DNA of 64,000 bases. Source: Prorocentrum cordatum. Lineage: Eukaryota; Sar; Dinophyceae; Prorocentrales; Prorocentraceae. A program made the position numbers and the translations under genes. This document shows positions 25,758-36,200 of this stretch, piece after piece (position 1 is the first letter of the stretch; each line of letters starts with the position of its first letter). A model generated the notes under the pieces. The model ran no database searches and was not told where the DNA came from. It saw nothing but the letters and a program-made list of their open reading frames with translations. The DNA is taken from positions 85,001-149,000 of the forward strand of contig CAUYUJ010019276.1 in the NCBI GenBank assembly GCA_963575745.1. The letters are read 5' to 3'.

Positions 25758-26045
25758 CTCATGTTTGTTTCGGGCCTCCGGAGGCCGGAGAATCGAGGGA
25801 TTAAGGCTCAAGATGTCCCTCTGGAACGCGCTTCGGCGCTCGCCCGCTGGAAGTAAGAGGGATGAAGGGGGAAGAGACGGAGGTGGAGGCGGAGGAGGAG
25901 GAGGAGGAAGAAGGAGAGGAGGACTTATGGAACCCGCTATGGGTGCTTAGACCCAGGGGGTTATTCCCTTAGTCTGGTGGACTGTGTTTCCCGATGGTGC
26001 CCTGTGAGGCCCATTATGATAATGGGTTGCCCCCAACGCATGCCA
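25758..26045 (+). repeat. Duplicated module, copy 2
   Basis: Near-identical in order to 24,171-24,462, starting ATGTTTGTTTCGGGCCTCCG. It is followed by about 120 bp of single-copy sequence and then a shorter 42-bp array. Confidence 0.8.
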
Positions 26046-26167
26046 GAAGATTCGTAACTCTCATTTCTGGTACTCGCGACCTGCCCCTGACAGGGGATGA
26101 TCTTGGGGACCCCAGGGTGATGTCGAAACACCCATCTCCGAGGATAGGGCGGGGGCACGGCAGGAAA

Positions 26168-26420
26168 GGGCAGCATCTTGAAACAACAACTCGTCATCGC
26201 CATCATCATCGGCAACATCTTGAAACACGTACTTGTCATCGCCATCGTCATCAGCAGCATCTTGAAACACATACTCGTCATCATCGTCGTCATCACCAGC
26301 ATCTTGACACACATACTCGTCATCATCATCGCCATCAACAGGATCTTGAAACACATACTCGTCATCACCATCGTCATCAGCAGCATCTTGAAACACATAC
26401 CCGTCATCATCATCAGATGT
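26168..26420. repeat. 42-bp minisatellite, second array (about 6 copies)
   Basis: Same unit family as 24,463-25,612, starting AGCATCTTGAAACAACAACT. Positions 26,421-27,570 after it are GC-rich sequence with no gene I can support. Confidence 0.8.
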
Positions 26421-27568
26421 GTGTTGTTCCATATGGGAAGATACCAAGTTAAGTTCTCAACTCGGGTACTCTCTTCCGTAGCTGGTTTGAGGCTCAATCA
26501 CCTTCCTGCTATCGAGTACCGCCATCATCGCACGATCGTCGTCGCAGTCGCCATGTTGATGGATTCGACGCACGGATTGTTTGCCACCAGGTGGCACATC
26601 TCTGGGGATGCTTGGGTCGCGACAGCGATGGTATGATAACACACTTTGTGATCGTATGAAAGCACGCATGTACACGCGCGCACAACTTTGTCAACTGATG
26701 CCGATGATGATGACGCTAGTGACGGCGATGCAACGCAGCAAAACGAAGTTGCACGCGCACACGGTTTTATCAACTCCCCCCCCCCCCCTCCGCCCCCACC
26801 ATGCCCCGCGCGCCCACCCCCTGCGCCCTCCGCCTGCGGGGCCGCGAGGTAGCATCTGACGGGGGCGGCCTTCTTCTTCCGTCGGGGGCGATGCCGAGGC
26901 GCGGTGGGCGCGCTTTCGGGCCGCCCAAGACGGGGCCGACATGTAGTCTGGGTGCCGCCCGAGACGGCCCGACAAGCCCCCCGACGAACGCAGGCCACGG
27001 CATCGGCGTTTGTCGGATTGCTCGCTCGTAGCCGCGCCTGAGCATGCTCCGGCTCGCACGGCCCCCCCCCTCTCGGCGCGTTTCAATGTCAAGCTGGCCG
27101 TGCTGTCGCGCTGATGGGCGCGCCATTCCGCGCGCGGTGCCGCGTCGGTCGGGGGCGCGCCAACGGCGCTCGATGGGCTCCCTGATCAAGCACAGGATGA
27201 CCTCGACGTGGCGCCCAGGGGGGCCCGATGGGGGCGCCCTGGGCGCGCCCGACAAGCGCGACGTCACGCGTCGGTGTCGCGCCCTCCAGGGCGGCGGCAT
27301 ATTTGAGATTTCGGGCGCCCCCCCTCCCCCCGCGGACCTTGAGCTGCAGCGGCATGGGCGCCGTCGGGGCGCCCGCGCGCCGTCGGGCAACTTGAGGTTC
27401 ACGGCCGATCCGCCGACCTACGGCATCGGCCTTGGTTCAGGGGCAACATGGATAGTCACGCGCGCGCGAAAGGCTTCCGCCTGTCCCCTTGCAGACGCGG
27501 TGCCACATCTTGGCGGGCGGATTGGGCTGTGAGCCGCCCCCGTCGGCCGCGACGCGCGAGCCGGAATC

Positions 27569-27570
<2 letters not shown>

Positions 27571-27624
<54 letters not shown>
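27571..27624. repeat. Poly-T tract of 54 bases
   Basis: An uninterrupted T run followed by GGTTTGAAATTCC. If read on the minus strand it would be a poly-A tail after about 200 bp of ordinary sequence, which could mark a retroposed copy, but I see no second copy or promoter box to support that. Confidence 0.9.
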
Positions 27625-27625
<1 letters not shown>

Positions 27626-28080
27626 GTTTGAAATTCCTGGGCGGCCCATGTTGAGATCGATAATTCTTGGTCTAGGCATTTCGTAGCCGAGCCAACATTC
27701 GATTTTTTCTTCTGTAGGCATCCGACCGCACGTATAGCGCTCGGCTGTTGTATGATGTAGGCACCGTGCAGCTCAGATAGCGAAGAATGCTCGGGAAACG
27801 TCAATCTACCCCCCCCCCCCATCGCGGGGGTGGTTCCACCGAAGTAATGCACCGCGCCCGCGGGCCAACGGCATCGGCGTGGGCGAGCAGCGCGCTGGCC
27901 GCCATCGGGCGTTCACGCTGGCCCAACATTCGCGAAACCGCGTGGACTCCGAATGCGTTGCGTTTGTGTTCCCGTTAGCGGCGGCGCGCCAGGTGGCCGC
28001 AAAGCCCGACAGAGCCAGCTTGCTCACGTTGCGTGGTTTGGAACGGGCGCCGACGCGGTCGCTGCCACCGCGGCGCGCAC

Positions 28081-29110
28081 GGGGCGTGAACCCCTTGGAG
28101 GCGCGAGCCCCCATGGGGGCGCAAGCCACCATGGGGGCGCGAGACCCATGGGCGCGCGAACCCACGGGGGCGCGAACCCCATAAGGGACGCGAGCCGCGA
28201 ACCCCACTGTGGCCCTTGAACCCCCATGGGGACGCAAACGCAATTTGGGCGCGAACTTCCATGGGTGCGCGAAACCCCACGGGGGGGCGAACCCAATGGG
28301 GGCTCGAACCCATGGGTGCGCGAACCCAATGGTGGCGCGAACCCCGTTGGGGCTTGAATCCTCACATTGGGGCGCGAACCCACTAGGGGCGCGAACGCCA
28401 TAACCCAGTGGGGGCGCGAACCCCATCGGGGCGAAATCGTACGCGGGCGCGAGCCCCATGGGGACGTGAACCCCTTATGGGGGCGCAACTTCATGGGGGC
28501 GCGAGCCCCAATGGGAGCGCGAACCCATTGGGGCGCGAGCCCCTATGGGAGCGCGAACGCCATAGAGGCGCGAAGCTAAATAAGGGCGCGGATCCCATGA
28601 GGGCCTCGAACCCACTGGGGGCGCGAACCAAGCGGGGGCGCGAACCCCTCGGGGGCGCGATCCCCATGGGGGCGCGATTGTTATAGGGGCGCGACCCCCT
28701 TGGGGACGCGAACTGTATGGGGGCGCGAACTCTATGGGGGCGCGAACCCCGTAGGGGCGCGAACCCCATGCGGGTGCGAAACCCATGGCGGTGCGAACCC
28801 CATGCGCCGCGAATCCTATACGGGGCGCCAGCCCATGGGGCGCGAACCCCCATGGGGTGCGCGAGCCCACGGGGGCGCGAACTCGATAGGGGCGCGAACC
28901 CGCACGGGGGCGCGAACCCCAAAGGGGCGCGATCCCCATCGGGGCGCGAACCCCATGGGGTTCGCGCCCCCCGCGCCACCATGGGGTCCATGGCGATGCG
29001 CGCCACCATGTGGTTCGCGCCGCCATGGGGTTCGCGCCGCCATGGGGTCCATGGTGGCGCGCGCCGCCATGGTGTTCGAGCCACCAGGGAGCTCGCGCCA
29101 CCATGGGGTC
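28081..29110. repeat. 17-bp minisatellite GGGGGCGCGAACCCCAT, orientation switch at 28,955
   Basis: About 50 degenerate units of 16-18 bp in one orientation from 28,081 to 28,955, then about eight units in the opposite orientation (GGGGTTCGCGCC) to 29,110. At the switch, 28,941-28,970 is a perfect 30-bp palindrome centred on CCCCATGGGG. From 27,625 to 28,080 there is ordinary sequence with no gene called. Confidence 0.9.
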
Positions 29111-29394
29111 ACCGCGCGCGCGGGCGCGTAAGGGAGCTCTGGTGTCTGCACATTGTAAATGTGGGAACTTTCAAGACGAGTGTGCGCGACGCTAAGGCGA
29201 GAGCTGCATCTAGGAAACAACCCGCCCTCCATCCGCGCGGTTTTTGGACATGTCATGCTTCAGGGCCCGTCGGTAGGCGCGCATGCCCCCCTCCTCATTC
29301 CCTACCCAACGCCGCTTTCGCACGCCCCTTCGCGCTATTAAGTGGCCCCGCGGGAGCTCCGCCGAAGGCCCCGCGGGGCCCGCGCACTGCACCC

Positions 29395-29515
29395 CTTGCG
29401 CGTTTCGTGGCCACATTGGGAGTTCCACCAAAAGCGTCGGTGACGGTGTTCGCGTGCGCCCCCCCCCCCCCCCACGTATCCGGCACGCTCCTCGCGCGCT
29501 TCGTGGCCCCATAGG
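29395..29515 (-). repeat. Fragment of the satellite family
   Basis: On the minus strand it reads satellite core pieces: GGGGCCACGAAGCGCGCG, a G run, GCGAACACCGTCACC and GGTGGAACTCCCAATG. It lies about 80 bp upstream of the next coding start. Confidence 0.65.
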
Positions 29516-29597
29516 GCGCGGAAGGAGGAACAGGTGGTGAGCCTAGCCGCTGGGCCTAGCCGCTTTGGTCGAAGCCTGGCAGTTTTTTTCGAAGGCC

Positions 29598-30170
29598 ATG
29601 GCTGGGGAGCCACCGCCCAAGCGCGAGCGGCTCGAGGAGCCGAATGTCGTCTGGCGCCTGCTGGGCGCTCAGGGCTCTGCAGGGGTCGAGGACTCCTCGG
29701 CCGCCGAGGCCGCCGAGGCAACCTCGATCGAGACGGCCGACGAGGCGCCCAACCCGGGGGCGGCCGAGGCCGCGCCCGGCCCTGGGGCGGCCGATGCCGC
29801 CGCGGGCACGACCTCCGCCGACGCGGAGGCCGCCGCGGAGACCGAGGCCGCGGCGGCCTGGCGCGAGACGATTCACGCGCGCAGCGCGTGGGTCATTGTG
29901 CAGGAGGGGGCCGACCGCAAGGAGGCGAAAGCAGTGGAGTACAGGCGCCAGGCAGACTTGGCGTATGACAACTACCAGGACGCCTACAAGAAAGCCATGG
30001 TTCGGGGGGGCGTTTCGCCTGTGCGCCCGCGCGCCGACCATGGCCAGGTTTCGCGCCTCGCCATGGTCAGCGCGCGGGCTTGCAGGCGAGGGGCCCTCGA
30101 CAAGGCGCTGCGCAAGCCGACGGAGGCGGAGTGGCGGCGTCGCCAGGCCGAATATGTCGGCCAGTCTTAA
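29598..30170 (+). CDS. Hypothetical alanine-rich protein or first exon
   Basis: ATG at 29,598 lies in a CCATGGCT context. The frame gives 190 residues to TAA 30,168. The N-terminus (MAGEPPPKRERLEEP) resembles a short basic nuclear signal. Residues about 30-95 are alanine/glutamate/proline rich (AEAAEATSIETADEAP), followed by a charged, probably helical region (RKEAKAVEYRRQADLAYDNY). A GC donor after CGTCGCCAG (30,146) would allow phase-0 splicing to an acceptor after CCGAACAG (30,787), joining WRRRQ to SRSRSRSPTPE; that is only a possibility. I do not recognise the family. Confidence 0.5.
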   Translation: MAGEPPPKRERLEEPNVVWRLLGAQGSAGVEDSSAAEAAEATSIETADEAPNPGAAEAAPGPGAADAAAGTTSADAEAAAETEAAAAWRETIHARSAWVIVQEGADRKEAKAVEYRRQADLAYDNYQDAYKKAMVRGGVSPVRPRADHGQVSRLAMVSARACRRGALDKALRKPTEAEWRRRQAEYVGQS

Positions 30171-30787
30171 GGTCGCTGGCCAAAACGGTGGAGGAGGCTG
30201 AGGGAGGATGAGGGATAAGGGGGGAGGGGGATAGATGGAGAGGAGGCTGAGGGAGGAGGGTCAGGAGATAACGGTGGGTGGGCTTAAGAGCGTCTCGCCC
30301 TGCGAGTGGGTCGTCGTCTTGTCGCTTGTCGTCCTTGCCGCAGATACGATTGCCCCTTATATGTCCCCATCCCCTCCGTCACCCTCCGCCCCTCCTCCCG
30401 ATCGGGGAGTGGTGGTGGGGGGATGGGGGGAGAGGAAGAGGAGGGGGAGGGGGGTAATACTGTGGGGGGCACCACGCAGGGAGCCAACACTCCAGCCCCA
30501 ATAGGCGACGTTGGCCCCGAGAGCTTGAGGCTTAGGCCCTCCCTAACTCTCAATGCCCGTAGAGTTCAGGCCCCAGGACCTTATTGAAATTGCGCTTTCC
30601 GGCGAAACGCTTCGCACATGTTTTCACCCCCCCTACTCGCCCGCTCCCTCCTGCCCCCCCTCCCCTTGTCTGTGGCCGTTCTGGGGCAAGCCTCAAGTCC
30701 TGGTGGCATCCTGATCGTTCCCTCCAGTGCTCCAGTGTCTGGCATCCCTACCTTCAGGCTCCCATCGTGAGCTCCTTGGCCGAACAG

Positions 30788-31363
30788 TCGAGGTCGAGGT
30801 CGAGGTCCCCGACCCCTGAGACAGGCAACAGTGGCTTCGGGCCGCCGCGACGCAGGAGCGATTCTGAGAGGCGTCGCGCGCCCCCCGCGCTGCGGATGGA
30901 GGAGGCAGTTCCAGCGCCCCTCGACCACGGCAGCGCCGTCTCTCCAGCCGTGCCCGTGCTGCCCACGGTGATCAACATTGAAGATGAGGGCAACGCGGCC
31001 CCCGACACGGCTCCCACCAACACGGCTGGCAGCGTGGGTGGTTCCGCAGCGGGTGGCGGCGCAGCGGGTGGCGACGGAGATCGTGGCGGCCCAGCGGACG
31101 TCGAGGTGGGCGGCGGCATCGAGCGTGTCCAGGTCGCCGTGTCGAAGCAGAAGACGATGGTCATCTCTAAGCACTGGTACGAGTCCACAGACTACATGCC
31201 AAGCTGGATGAGGAACTACTTCTTAGCCATGGCGCCCCAGTTCGCTGCAGCAGTCCCTCCTTGCAGCTCGGGCGCCCCACGGGCGGGCCCTCCTATATAC
31301 GCCGTGACCTTCAAGATGGAGTCGGAGGGTACAGTTACTGCGATGGGGGGCGACAGCGATTGA
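30788..31363 (+). CDS. Hypothetical exon with short RS-like segment
   Basis: Open frame to TGA 31,361; it extends upstream to 30,584, but that part is proline-rich and less convincing. It begins SRSRSRSPTPE, then RRRSDSERRR, an acidic and glycine-rich middle (INIEDEGN, GGSAAGGGAAGG), then a well-ordered segment, KTMVISKHWYESTDYMPSWM. It may be exon 2 of the gene at 29,598. The start given is a proposed acceptor after ACAG. The TGA may lie past a true donor. Function unknown. Confidence 0.45.
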   Translation, partial: SRSRSRSPTPETGNSGFGPPRRRSDSERRRAPPALRMEEAVPAPLDHGSAVSPAVPVLPTVINIEDEGNAAPDTAPTNTAGSVGGSAAGGGAAGGDGDRGGPADVEVGGGIERVQVAVSKQKTMVISKHWYESTDYMPSWMRNYFLAMAPQFAAAVPPCSSGAPRAGPPIYAVTFKMESEGTVTAMGGDSD

Positions 31364-33240
31364 TGCAGCTCGTCTATGCCGATAGGGATGCCGACGCAGC
31401 CGACCAAGGCAGCATCCTAGATGCCATGACTGATGGATCGTCTATGCCGATGGGGCTCGTCCGTGCTGATGGGGCCGCAGTGCATGACGCCGACGGCGTC
31501 TCCATGCCGATGCGGCCCGACTACGTCGTTGCGCGTGCGACCAGGTGCCGCCATATACAGTTTGCAGTTAGGCTCCTCATCAAGTTTTTTAGGGGCTATC
31601 CCCAAGTGCATGCACTTGGCGCGTTTTGCGTGCCTGTCACGCGTGCGATTGCCCCTCGACGCATTTTGCGCCCCTCAGCTTTCGAGAGTCTTGGATTGAA
31701 GCAGCGAGCGAGCTCCGCCCTGGAGCAAAACGAGGCGTCCTGGGCTGTCCAGTTCGGGCGCGTATCTAGGATCATCCCCCAGGCGATGAGGAGGCTGGGG
31801 GTTCGGGGCAGGTCAGGCCGAATCCGATTTCCCAAGTTGAGCTTTGCGTTTTGTTATTTCCGCCCCGTTGGTGTTTAAGATCGGAGGGGGGGAGATCCTC
31901 GTCGCTGCGCGCACCCCCGCCAACCAATCCAGATATAATGCTCAGGCGCGGTGCTTTCGTCAGGGGATGCGCGGCAACGCCGAATGCATCGCTGACGGGG
32001 GGGGGGGGGGGGGGGGGGGGTGGGGGGGGGGGGGGGGGCGGGGACAGCCGCCGCCCCTGTAAAAGTGACTGTTCGGGTGAGGAGGCGGAGGAGACGCGCG
32101 AGCAGGAAAGGATGGATGATGCTGGTGGTGCGGCCGAGGAGGAGGAGGAGGGGGGGGGGTAAGGAGGGGCAGGAGGGGTAAGATGACGGGGGTGGAATGG
32201 AACGGCGGCGAGTAAGGCGAATGAGAGCGCGATCGCGACGATTAACAAGAATAGCAAGGCGACGACGGCAGGAGTCAGCCCTCCAGGTCAATGAACATCT
32301 TTCGCTCAGGGAGCGTACTCGATGCTGCCTGGGGCCATCGTGGTGCCTGTTCGGTGCCATGTTGGGAGCTTACTGGGCTCTCCTGAGGCTCTCGTTTGGT
32401 TTTCTGGGGAGACCCTGGGGCTCGCCATCTAGGAGGCTTAGGGGGGCGCCCTTGGGGCCATCTTGGAGGCAGCCGATCAATGAAAGCTGGGGGTGATAAA
32501 GTATCGCACCTTCGTCGAGGCTTGAAAACACAGCGTCTCGGGGCCACCGTGCGGCGCCACTGGGGCGCTCGCGGGCTCTCTCGGTGCCGATGTGCACCCC
32601 CCCGTGGGCCCTTCCCTGGTTATTTGGGATCCATCCTTGCGTCATCTTGAGGCCTCGCCATCCAATCGGAAGCGAAAACGCGAGCAGACAACCAACCCAT
32701 ATATGAGAGCTCTCATGTTCTCAACGGTTCTGGCATCTTCGGGGGTGTCCTTCTAGGTTTTCGGAGGCATGCGAAGCCGCCTTGGCACTGTTTCGGGGTC
32801 TCTTGGGGGCGTATTGGGAGCCGCGTTGGGCAATCTTAGCCTATCTTGAGCGTTCCTGGAAGCCGTGATGGCATATCTGAAGCCGTCTGGTGTCCCGTAG
32901 CCATCCCTGAGCATCCTAGACGTCCTGGCCACTCTCGGGGCGCGGTCTCCTGACCCAGGGGGCGAGGTGCAGGTGATGGAAGGGGCCCTCCCCGAGGGGA
33001 TGACGGGGGGCTTAGCTGAGCAAGCCCGTAACAACACCTCCGCCCAGAGTGCTTGCGGTGCATGGTCAAGGCGCGCTAGTCGATATGGCATGCCACCGCT
33101 TGGTTTGTTTGTCTGGCACTCACCCAGATGTGTATTCGTAACAGAGACGGTCGGCGAGGATCGGCTTGGCAGTGGGCCTTGTCGAATGGGCTTTTGCAAG
33201 GCCTATGTGTGCATGCCATATGTGTATATACCATAATATG
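31364..33240. other. Intergenic region with poly-G and CTTGGGG-type repeats
   Basis: Positions 31,370-31,530 hold degenerate GATGCCGA motifs. A G run of about 41 bases broken by one T lies at 31,998-32,038, and a GGA tract at 32,130-32,160. At 32,330-32,470 and 32,740-32,900 there are degenerate CTTGGGGC/CTTGGAGG units. A possible trans-splice acceptor (TATATACCATAATATGTGCAG) lies just upstream of the next gene. Confidence 0.5.
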
Positions 33241-33275
33241 TGCAGGTGGTGCACACACAAAGGCGCTCTTGAGCC

Positions 33276-36200
33276 ATGGCACCGAAGAGGCTTGGTGGCG
33301 ACTCGTCCGCTCCGCCTCCTAAGGCTGGGCGGCTTCAGCGGGCCTCGTCCGAGGCGGGCTTCTCGGTCGCGCGCAGCGCGGCTGGCTCGACGGCTGGCTC
33401 TGCGAACGGGAGGGCCAACGAGGTGGTCAAGGGCGTCAAGAAGACGATCAAGAAGACGAAGACTGACCAGCCCATGAAGCTCACCAGCGCCATGCGTGCT
33501 ACCAAGTGGTCCTTCCTGAAGATGCCGGGCACCGTCAAGTGCATGCGCAGGAGTTGCGGCGCCACGCCCGATGAGGTGGATAGGTGGGGCGCTTGCGAGG
33601 AGACGAAGGCCAGGGGCGGCACCTGGCTCTCCAAACCCACGGGGCCTGCACGCGGAGATTGCACGGATCACTGTTGGTTTGGGTACGAGAACTTCGGCAA
33701 CACCACGGAGGTGCTCGAGCAGTGCAACAATTGTAAAATTTTTGACGCCGAGTTCGCCGACGCGATGCGCTGGAGGAAGAAGAACATCCAGCCCTTTTAC
33801 CCAGCCAACGTGACCCGCTCAACCAAGAGCTCCGTGAGAGCGATCGTGCGGTACCGAGGCCTCCGCCCATTCGAGTTCGAGAAGGTATTCAACAAACCGC
33901 CCAGCGGTGCGGGTCGCAAGCTGCAGGACCTGGTCGACCCCCACTCTGGCGAGAAGTTCAAGGGCGTGCTGATCAGGGACCCCCCCCAATATCGACCCCA
34001 GCATCGGCATCGCGTGCGAGTTGTCCAGCGACGTCGAGTCCTGCGAGACGGAGGTCAAGTTGCATCATACGAACCAGCGGCGCGAGAGCCAGGCCCGCGA
34101 ATACTACGAGGAGCTGCTGCGGCCCTCTGGGTTGGAGCGCGAGGAGGCTAAGAAGCTGCGCCTTTGCACCGACAGCTACGAGGACATCATCGCCTACATC
34201 GAGGCTGGCATTCCTCCCGACGACGGACCGCCCGCGGAGGATGCTGACGGGGCCGCCGCGGACGGCGCCGACGCCGCCAGCTTCGGGGGGGGCGCCGACG
34301 CGGCCGAGGATGCCGAGGGGTCCGTGGCGGCGTCGCCCGCGTTCAAGGGCTCGCGGAACCAGCTCGTGGTCAACAGCGTGATGATCCGCACCGTGCGAAG
34401 CGTGGAGGTTCGCTCCACGGAGCGTCAATCACCGCCCCGCTCATAGATAGGGCGTTGTCCTCGTCTTGAGTGGTGTCCTTCCCCGGCGGCCTTCCTCCAC
34501 TTATCCGTTACTTACCTTAGCATTCCTCCGTCATTCCACCTCTCTCTTATCCCCTCCACATTGCCCCTCTGCTTCCTCCCTCGCGTCACTCGCCCATCCC
34601 CGCCGCTCCCCAGCTTCTACGGGGGAAGAATCCAAATGCCATGCACATCTATATTTATAAGGTCCTCGGGCTTACGGGCCATCGCCATATGGGTGGTGAT
34701 TGCTGCTCCTGTGGAGGGTCGACCCGCGCAGGGAGATGCCGTCGCGCAGGGCGACGCATCGGGTGCTGGTACACACAAGGCTGCATACCCCGTCACTGCG
34801 AGAATCGACGGCGTCAGCCTCACCGTGATTGCCAGCGGTGCCAAGCGCTTCGGGCACAGGCGCCAGAGGATGGAGAAGCTTCGCGATGATATGGCCGCGC
34901 ATGGCGGCCCGTCCAAGCGGGGGGAGGCTCGGCGTTTCACGAAGCGGCCCGAGCTGGCCGACATCGCGGAGGATTGCTCGAAGTTTGAGAACATTATGGC
35001 TTGGGAGAAGGCCGACCTCGCGAATGAGCTCCAGGACCTGGTGACTGCCGACGTGAACTTGCCCGTGTCCCTGGCCGGCAACTTGGTGTCCAGGGAGCTG
35101 CGGGAGCTCGGCGAGAAGATCGCGACCCAGAACGGTTCCGTCGAGTTCTTCCGTGCCGCCCTCCCGTGGGACACGTCGCTGGTGGACGGCGAGGCCCGCG
35201 GGCAGTCTCACATGAACAGGGCGAGGGTCAGGGTGGTGCGGGGTGACGTCGGAGACGGGTATATAGAGGAAATGCTAGGTAGGCGAGGGCAGGCTCGAGT
35301 AGGTATGAGGACATCGGGGGGTGTGGGGTGAAGTTGGAGGAGCCAGGAGCCATGGGGAGGTCTGCAGGTGTAGCAGGAGGTAGGCTGGGTGCAGGAGGAG
35401 GTCGGAGGACGGATGCAGAGCTTGGAGGCGCTGGGGAGAGGTAGGTGGGGGGAGGTACACTGAGGTAAGGGAAAGTGGAGGGGGGTAGGAAAGGGACGGA
35501 GGAGGTTGGAAGAGGTCGGAAGACGTCGGGCGAGCCGAAAGGATGTATGAGAAGGTATGGTGAGGTATGTGGACGTGGAATGAGGTAGGATATGACAGGA
35601 TGGGGTGAGGTACGATATGGTAAAGCAGAAGGGGCTCGGAGAAGGCAAGGGGCAGACGGGATGCTGTATGGGGGATGTCGGAGGAGGGTTGGTCGAGTAG
35701 GGGAAGGTCGGAGGAGGAAAGAGGTGGCAGGATGAGGTGGGAGCAGGTCGGACGAGGTTGGAGTAGTTTGGAGGAGGTGGGGGCGGTAGAAATACACAGG
35801 AGGATGGAAGGCGAGGGAGGGTGAGGTAAGATGAGGTGGCAGGATGTAGGAGCCAGGGCAGCTAGGATGAGCCAGGGCCAGGCAGGCGCATGTGTGTTTT
35901 GTTGTGCGTTTCGTGTCCTGCTCAGGGTTCCGACGACGGCTTGAGGGAGGCCGCCGAGGTCTCGACATTCGATCCGCTGAGCCACCTGGCGTGCAATATC
36001 CCCATTGTGCTAGATCTGTGCGGCACGCAGGTTGAGCGGTGGTGCATGCAGTACTTCATCACGCCGATCGTGCGCGCCATCGACGTCAATTGCCAGGCGA
36101 AGGTGATGGGTCTTCTCGAGAGGGCAGAGAAGATGATGCTTGCGCAGCTCACCGACATCGACGATGAGGTATCGAGCAGCATCGCTGAAGTGGTGAAGTC

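Noticed and set aside
27625-27850. SINE-like copy with poly-A on the minus strand
   Set aside because: Only the A/T run supports it; no second copy, promoter boxes or target duplication could be found.
32896-32913. CCGTAGCCAT, a match to the first part of the spliced leader
   Set aside because: Only ten bases match, the rest (CCCTGAGC) does not, and no coding frame follows.
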